Part shown: in pieces, positions 14,001-16,572 of the stretch
Layout of the letters: the number at the start of each line of letters is the position of its first letter
How positions within the stretch are numbered: position 1 is the stretch's first letter
Assembly: GCA_035275625.1 (NCBI GenBank)
Contig: DATEMK010000244.1
Span: 1-16,572, forward strand
Length of the DNA stretch: 16,572 bases
Reading direction: 5' to 3'
Source: DATEMK01 sp035275625
GTDB taxonomy: Bacteria > Bacteroidota > Bacteroidia > AKYH767-A > OLB10
Notes under the pieces: generated by a model
Told to the model about the DNA's origin: nothing
Database searches by the model: none
The model's input: the letters and a program-made list of their open reading frames with translations, nothing else
Translations under genes and position numbers: made by a program

Positions 14001-15236
14001 GCCTCCATCCACTTGTTCTTTTGCAACGCTTAATGCTTCTTCGTATTTTTCATCCTTAATTAAACGAAGAAATTTTTTAGAGCCTGTAACATTTGTTCGT
14101 TCTCCTACATTCATAAAATTTGAATCAGGACGATATGTAACGGCTTCCAATCCGCTCAATCGAAGATAGGGTTCTATGACCGGAATTTTTCTTGGCGGAG
14201 TTTTTCGCGCATGTTCGGCAATGTGTTTAATATGTTCGGGAGTTGTGCCGCAACATCCGCCCACAATATTTACAAAACCGCTTTCAAGAAAATCGTGAAT
14301 GTCTGCGCCCATGTGTTCAGGGCTTTCATCATATTCACCAAATTGATTTGGCAAACCCGCATTCGGATAGCAGGAAATAAAAAATGACGCTTTCTCGCTT
14401 AGCTCCTCCAAATAGGGACGCATTTCTTTGGCACCAAGTGCACAGTTCAAACCAATGCTTAACAAATTAACATGAGAAACAGAGTTCAAAAATGCTTCAA
14501 CGGTTTGCCCTGATAATGTTCTTCCGCTTGCATCCGTTATCGTTCCTGAAATCATAACGGGCAACGAAATATTTTTTTCTTCAAAAACAGTTTGCACAGC
14601 AAACAATGCAGCTTTTGAATTGAGGGTATCAAAAATTGTTTCAATCAAAATCAAATCCACTCCGCCATCAATCAAGCCGCGAACCTGTTCAGCATAAGCA
14701 TCAGCCACTTCATCAAAAGTTACGGCACGGTAGCCGGGGTCAGTGACTTTTGGAGAAAGAGAAAGAGTGCGGTTGGTGGGTCCGAGCGCACCGGCAACCC
14801 AAACCTGACCTTCTCCGGCTGACCTCACCCCCGACCCCTCTCCAAAGGAGAGGGGGGGTGTTCCACTCTTCTTTGGAAGGGGATTAAGGGTGAGATATTC
14901 ACGAACGGCCTGTTTTGCGATTTTTGCGGATTCAAAATTTAATTCATACGCTAATTCCTCCATGTGATAATCGGCAAGAGAAATTTTTTGTGCGTTGAAA
15001 GTATTTGTTTCAATAATATCAGCACCGGCTTCGAGGTATGCTTTGTGAATGTCTTTGATAATTTGCGGCTGCGTCAATGAAAGCAAATCATTGTTGCCTT
15101 TCAAATCACTTTTCCAGTCTTTGAAACGTTCACCACGATACCCGTTTTCATCCAGCTTGTATCGCTGAATCATGGTACCCATTGCACCATCAATAACGAG
15201 AACACGTTTTTTTAATTCTTTTTTTATATCTGGCAT
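11001..15236 (-). CDS. metH: Cobalamin-dependent methionine synthase with in-frame mobile insertions
   Basis: Makes methionine from homocysteine and 5-methyltetrahydrofolate through methylcobalamin. 1411 residues against about 1200-1250 usually. Homocysteine domain with zinc ligands Cys265, Cys328 and Cys329 (LNCALG, GGCCG); folate domain from NVGERTNVTGS (376-386); B12 cap and Rossmann domains with axial His775 in DVHDIGKN and GGATTSRVHTA (849-859); AdoMet reactivation domain with RPAPGYP (1321-1327) and the usual VERWLGTNLSY end. All motifs are present. The excess consists of in-frame inserts: residues 114-144, 1030-1041 and about 1073-1242. The last holds a DUF559 endonuclease-like domain between two palindromic repeats, splitting the AdoMet domain between FIKPK and DHIGVFA. 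The frame is unbroken, so a full product is expected, but reactivation could be affected. It follows mnmD by 8 bases, under a SAM riboswitch. Confidence 0.95.
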   Translation of the reverse strand: MPDIKKELKKRVLVIDGAMGTMIQRYKLDENGYRGERFKDWKSDLKGNNDLLSLTQPQIIKDIHKAYLEAGADIIETNTFNAQKISLADYHMEELAYELNFESAKIAKQAVREYLTLNPLPKKSGTPPLSFGEGSGVRSAGEGQVWVAGALGPTNRTLSLSPKVTDPGYRAVTFDEVADAYAEQVRGLIDGGVDLILIETIFDTLNSKAALFAVQTVFEEKNISLPVMISGTITDASGRTLSGQTVEAFLNSVSHVNLLSIGLNCALGAKEMRPYLEELSEKASFFISCYPNAGLPNQFGEYDESPEHMGADIHDFLESGFVNIVGGCCGTTPEHIKHIAEHARKTPPRKIPVIEPYLRLSGLEAVTYRPDSNFMNVGERTNVTGSKKFLRLIKDEKYEEALSVAKEQVDGGAQAIDVNMDEGMLDANFAMKKFLNLIASEPDISKVPVMIDSSKFEAIESGLKCTQGKSIVNSISLKGGEEQFILEAKTVKKYGAAVIVMLFDEQGQADTTPRRIEIAKRAYDILVNKINFPPQDIIFDPNIFPVATGMEEHRKNALSYFEATKWIKENLPFAKISGGVSNVSFSFRGNDHVREAIHAAFLYHGIKNGMDMGIVNPSQLIVYDEIEKELLELVEDVLLDRREDATERLINHAEKVKGAGKEKDVKDEEWRKGTVEDRISHSLVKGITDFIEVDIEEARGKYEKPLHIIEGPLMVGMNVVGDLFGAGKMFLPQVVKSARVMKKAVAYLEPYLEKEKVVGSKNGKVLLATVKGDVHDIGKNIVGVVMACNGYDIVDMGVMVSCDKILAKAKEEQVDVIGLSGLITPSLDEMVHVAKEMTREGFTIPLLIGGATTSRVHTAVKIEPHYEHTVVHVNDASRSVPVVSNLLSKELKANFEKEIKAENARTREYHKADRAKSNYISIAKARENKFELNGAVVSKPNFTGIKVFEDYALEEISQYIDWTPFFISWEMKGSYPKIFENKERGAEAKKLFDEAQDMLHKIIKEKWLTAKGVIGIFPANSEGDDILVFSPSPLKKGQGDDVIATFHTIRQQSQKSTEQKNVALADFIKPKNLTGTPPLSFGEGRGEVNFGEGQVEVNASSPGYFTTELKHWQKLLPFAKDMRHEPTQAENILWQELRNRKLGHKFRRQHPLDGFIPDFICLEKKLIIEVDGEIHIEQKEYDEGRTYELNEIGYKIIRFTNDEVINKKDFVLNKIKDELKNKTQSKEEVSPLSFGEGAGVRSDHIGVFALSTGFGIEKWIEKFEKDHDDYSAIMLKALADRLAEAFAELMHKKVRTEIWGYAKDEKLTSEEIIKEKYQGIRPAPGYPAQPDHTEKITLWKLLDVEKNTGITLTESLAMYPTAAVSGLYFAHPDAHYFSVGKLEKDQVEDYARRKNMKVEEVERWLGTNLSY
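11511..11555 (-). repeat. PLSFGEG palindromic repeat in metH, copy 2 (3' side of the DUF559 insert)
   Basis: Core stem CCCCCTCTCC (11525-11534), AAA loop, GGAGAGGGGG (11538-11547), 10 bp and perfect. The outer motif ACCTCACC is at 11513-11520. Translates as VSPLSFGEGAGVRS in MetH. Confidence 0.9.
11577..11924 (-). other. DUF559 (Vsr-like endonuclease) domain encoded inside metH
   Basis: MetH residues about 1105-1220. The pattern is complete: PTQAENILWQELRNRKLG, KFRRQHPLDGFIPDFIC, LIIEVDGEIH, YDEGRTYELNEIGYKIIRF and NDEVINKKD. Asp1158, Glu1169, Asp1171 and His1175 sit where the PD-(D/E)xK/Vsr-type family (COG2852) keeps its metal-binding residues, so the domain looks catalytically intact. Such domains also occur as free-standing small proteins. 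Met1122 (DMRHEPTQAE) could in principle serve as an internal start, but no promoter was seen. Confidence 0.85.
11940..12022 (-). repeat. PLSFGEG palindromic repeat in metH, copy 3 (5' side of the DUF559 insert)
   Basis: Translates as TGTPPLSFGEGRGEVNFGEG. Has exact 8-bp terminal inverted repeats, ACCTCACC (11974-11981) and GGTGAGGT (12015-12022); the inner stem is partly degraded (CTTCCCC against GGAGAGGGG). Aligns with copy 1 over about 70 bases including the GACCTGACC segment near 11952-11960. Confidence 0.85.
12114..12149 (-). repeat. Variant palindromic repeat in metH, copy 4, different reading frame
   Basis: Stem CCCCTTCT (12126-12133) and AGAAGGGG (12141-12148) around a TCAAAGG loop. 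It resembles the other copies in sequence but is read in another frame (FSPSPLKKGQGDD), again without a stop. It inserts about 12 residues between DDILVF and VIATFHTIRQQ of the activation domain. Confidence 0.75.
14805..14897 (-). repeat. PLSFGEG palindromic repeat in metH, copy 1 (homocysteine domain)
   Basis: Core stem CCCCTCTCC (14835-14843), AAA loop, GGAGAGGGG (14847-14855), perfect 9 bp. Outer ACCTCACC is at 14822-14829. Inserts about 31 residues (114-144, including GTPPLSFGEGSGVRS) just before the conserved VAGALGPTNRT strand of the homocysteine-binding barrel, in a loop that is variable in the family. Confidence 0.9.
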
Positions 15237-15244
15237 GTCTAATT

Positions 15245-15928
15245 TTAAACTTTAAACTTTTTTTCCGCTTTAATCATTTCTTTTTTTCCTTTCGGCCCTT
15301 CAAGTGCTTTAACTGTAAATCCAACTTTTTCCAAAGTTCTTTTCACTTCTCCTTTAGCGCAATAGGTAACAAGAATTGCATTCTTATTACATGCTTCATA
15401 AATTTTATGCAGCACTTCAAATGTCCAAAGTTCCGGTTGATGAGCCGGGGAAAATGCATCATAATAAACCAAATCGTATCCTCGGTCTAATTGCAATTCA
15501 ATCATGTCGGATTTTATTTTATGCAAAACAAAATCTCCGAAAGCGATATTCTCAAACCAGTTGCAGGCATGCATTCGCTGAAAAAATGGCTGTAATGGTT
15601 TTCCAAAATACTCAAAGTAGTTTAACTTATCAATGATGGAGACAGGTAAAGGAAATGCTTCCACAGTTGTATAATGAATGTACTTCTGCAACACCTGGTT
15701 CTCGCGGAAAGTCAGAATAGCATTTAGCCCTGTTCCAAAACCCATTTCCAGAATTTTTATTTCCGGAAGGTTTTTATTTACTGCACGTAATCCGTTTTTA
15801 ATAAACACATGCATGCTTTCCTGCATTGAACCATGCATTGAATGATAGTGTTCATTCAAACGGTTATTGATAAGGGTATCTATTACCTCTTTTGTTTTTA
15901 CTACTTCAAATTCTGAATTTTCAACCAT
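15245..15928 (-). CDS. mnmD: tRNA (5-methylaminomethyl-2-thiouridine-34)-methyltransferase MnmD
   Basis: 227 residues. Transfers a methyl group from AdoMet to nm5s2U34 in the tRNA wobble position to give mnm5s2U. SAM site EMGFGTGLNA (61-70); catalytic-loop motif YYDAFSPAHQPELW (155-168) with Asp157 in the place of the MnmC1 catalytic aspartate; C-terminal TYCAKGEVKRTLEKVGF and GPKGKKEM are characteristic. The N-terminal NEHYHSMHGSMQESMHVFI also fits. It is the stand-alone methyltransferase form, without the FAD-dependent MnmC2 half found in enterobacteria. It is the first gene after the SAM riboswitch terminator and is followed 8 bases later by metH, so a SAM consumer is co-regulated with methionine synthesis. 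Confidence 0.9.
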   Translation of the reverse strand: MVENSEFEVVKTKEVIDTLINNRLNEHYHSMHGSMQESMHVFIKNGLRAVNKNLPEIKILEMGFGTGLNAILTFRENQVLQKYIHYTTVEAFPLPVSIIDKLNYFEYFGKPLQPFFQRMHACNWFENIAFGDFVLHKIKSDMIELQLDRGYDLVYYDAFSPAHQPELWTFEVLHKIYEACNKNAILVTYCAKGEVKRTLEKVGFTVKALEGPKGKKEMIKAEKKFKV

Positions 15929-15959
15929 CCTTTTACATATTTTTTAATATTAATTGACC

Positions 15960-15995
15960 AAAAAAAAATCTCTTCGACAGAAGCCGAAGAGATTT
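15960..15995 (-). terminator. Intrinsic terminator of the SAM riboswitch
   Basis: Perfect 11-bp stem AAATCTCTTCG (15966-15976) with CGAAGAGATTT (15985-15995) around an 8-base loop. On the minus strand it ends in a run of nine U (15960-15968). It lies 32 bases upstream of the mnmD ATG. Its 5' arm and loop contain the bases (15981-15988) that can instead pair with the aptamer's 3' P1 region. Confidence 0.9.
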
Positions 15996-16020
15996 ATAAA
16001 TATTTTTAAAATCGTTTTCG

Positions 16021-16128
16021 ACTCATCATTTTCGCCTCAGGCGAATTGGTATTAGCACCTGTCTTCCGCAAAAGCGAAACGGTTGCTAAGGTTTCACAGG
16101 GCCAGTCCCTCCACCTTTCTTGATAAGT
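16021..16128 (-). ncRNA. SAM-I (S-box) riboswitch controlling mnmD-metH
   Basis: Read on the minus strand, the S-box consensus appears in order: CTTATCAAG, GGTGGAGGGACTGGCCC, TGTGAAACC, GCAACC, then AGGTGCTAAT and a closing GATGAG. P1 pairs ACTTATCA (16121-16128) with TGATGAGT (16021-16028), 8 bp with one G-U. P4 contains the perfect hairpin TTCGCC-TGA-GGCGAA. S-box aptamers bind S-adenosylmethionine and turn off methionine and SAM genes. Antiterminator: GAGTCGAA (16017-16024), which includes part of P1, can pair 8 bp with TTCGGCTT (15981-15988) of the terminator, so SAM binding should favour termination. Confidence 0.95.
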
Positions 16129-16147
16129 ATTTTTTAAAGAACTGGGA

Positions 16148-16155
16148 CAAAGGTA
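16148..16155 (-). promoter_or_regulatory. -7 element of the mnmD-metH promoter
   Basis: Minus-strand TACCTTTG matches TAnnTTTG exactly and would start transcription near 16140, about 12 bases before the aptamer, as expected for an S-box leader. No clean TTTG was seen at -33; that region is occupied by the palindrome at 16166-16181. Confidence 0.65.
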
Positions 16156-16165
16156 TGAAATTCTG

Positions 16166-16181
16166 TTTTAACATGTTAAAA
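16166..16181. promoter_or_regulatory. 16-bp palindrome overlapping the -33 region of mnmD-metH
   Basis: TTTTAACATGTTAAAA is perfectly self-complementary and sits 10 bases upstream of the -7 box. Placement suggests an operator for a repressor or activator. Shares the TTAACATGTTAA core with 10286-10299. Confidence 0.4.
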
Positions 16182-16432
16182 TCTTCTATTTTCTTTGTGC
16201 AAATGTTTTATAAAGATACCTTTACGTTTATTTTTTAAAATCAAATAGATCATGAATGCTGATCGATTTGTCTTCCATCATTCCGACCTTCAATAAAGAT
16301 GCAAGCCTATTCTTAGTCTATCAGTCACAAAAAAGTGTTACGACATGGGCTTATTCTTATGTTATGCCATGTAATTTTTGATGTTGATTATAGGTCCCCC
16401 AAGATGAATTGTTCTGACCACTTAAAGTAATC
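16182..16432. other. Gene-free stretch between divergent genes
   Basis: This AT-rich stretch lies between the mnmD-metH promoter and the plus-strand gene at 16433. I see no tRNA, riboswitch or terminator in it. TAATTTTTG near 16372 resembles a -7 box with one extra base and might serve the gene at 16433. Confidence 0.4.
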
Positions 16433-16572
16433 ATGGAAAAAATTATTCATTTCATATCAAAAAACGAAAAAAGATTCATTTGGATTTTAATGCTGATCTT
16501 ATTCTTCTTTTTGATATACTCGGCTTTTCGATCTGAATATTGCGAGGGTGGGCATGATGCAATAATGCATTA
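16433..16572 (+). CDS. N-terminus of a membrane protein, possibly an ArnT/GT39-like glycosyltransferase
   Basis: The first 46 codons of a gene that runs off the window. A short basic N-terminus (SKNEKRF) precedes one strong membrane helix (FIWILMLILFFFLIYSAF, residues 15-32), followed by RSEYCEGGHDAIMH. An acidic EGGD-like sequence directly after the first helix is a feature of the first periplasmic loop in Bacteroidota ArnT/dolichyl-mannosyltransferase-like glycosyltransferases, where acidic residues bind the metal and donor. This assignment rests on a short segment and is tentative. Divergent from mnmD-metH. Confidence 0.5.
   Translation, partial: MEKIIHFISKNEKRFIWILMLILFFFLIYSAFRSEYCEGGHDAIMH

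Noticed and set aside
12075..14169. Several plus-strand open frames opposite metH, up to 181 codons
   Set aside because: Shadows of the metH coding strand; composition and lack of domains fit antisense artefacts.
11511..14897. CRISPR array in the GC-rich repeats
   Set aside because: Copies are few, irregularly spaced and translated within metH; no regular spacers and no cas genes.

Overview
The window looks like a chromosomal segment of a Bacteroidota bacterium. Three things point there: two secreted proteins end in type IX secretion (T9SS) C-terminal sorting domains; the best promoters fit the Bacteroidota pattern TTTG-N19..21-TAnnTTTG rather than the sigma-70 pattern; and several Bacteroidota-typical families are present (DUF3575-like barrel, stand-alone MnmD, OmdA/YdeI proteins). 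The sequence is moderately AT-rich, and the TIR gene and the DUF559 insert are visibly richer in AT than their neighbours.

Layout. 1-178 is the 3' end of a class IV aminotransferase. 265-882 is a DUF1801/OmdA protein, followed by a strong intrinsic terminator and a large intergenic inverted repeat. 1322-2164 is an AT-rich solitary TIR-domain gene with its own promoter. 2165-4700 is an accessory stretch rich in repeats: a DoxX-like membrane gene between 27-bp direct repeats, a T9SS-sorted secreted protein, a DUF3592 membrane protein on the minus strand, and two copies of a ~95-bp interspersed repeat. 4701-6764 is a large beta-helix T9SS-sorted protein bracketed by a 28-bp direct repeat. 6838-10949 holds four minus-strand genes: an outer-membrane barrel protein, a small membrane protein, an S9 prolyl-oligopeptidase-family peptidase and a second OmdA protein.

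11001-16155 is one regulated unit on the minus strand: promoter, SAM-I (S-box) riboswitch, intrinsic terminator, mnmD, then metH. The aptamer, a plausible antiterminator and the terminator can all be drawn from the sequence. The unit joins the main methyl-cycle enzyme, cobalamin-dependent methionine synthase, to a SAM-consuming tRNA methyltransferase. At the right edge a membrane protein begins on the plus strand.

The most striking observation is inside metH. The open reading frame is 1411 codons, roughly 200 more than expected, and the excess is explained by in-frame insertions. Four copies of a GC-rich palindromic repeat (core reads PLSFGEG in three of them) sit in variable loops. Two of these copies bracket a complete DUF559/Vsr-like endonuclease domain in the middle of the AdoMet-binding activation domain. 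All catalytic and cofactor motifs of MetH remain and no stop codon is introduced. This looks like an in-frame, endonuclease-carrying palindromic mobile element living inside an essential-type enzyme gene, comparable in behaviour to Rickettsia palindromic elements but with a nuclease cargo.
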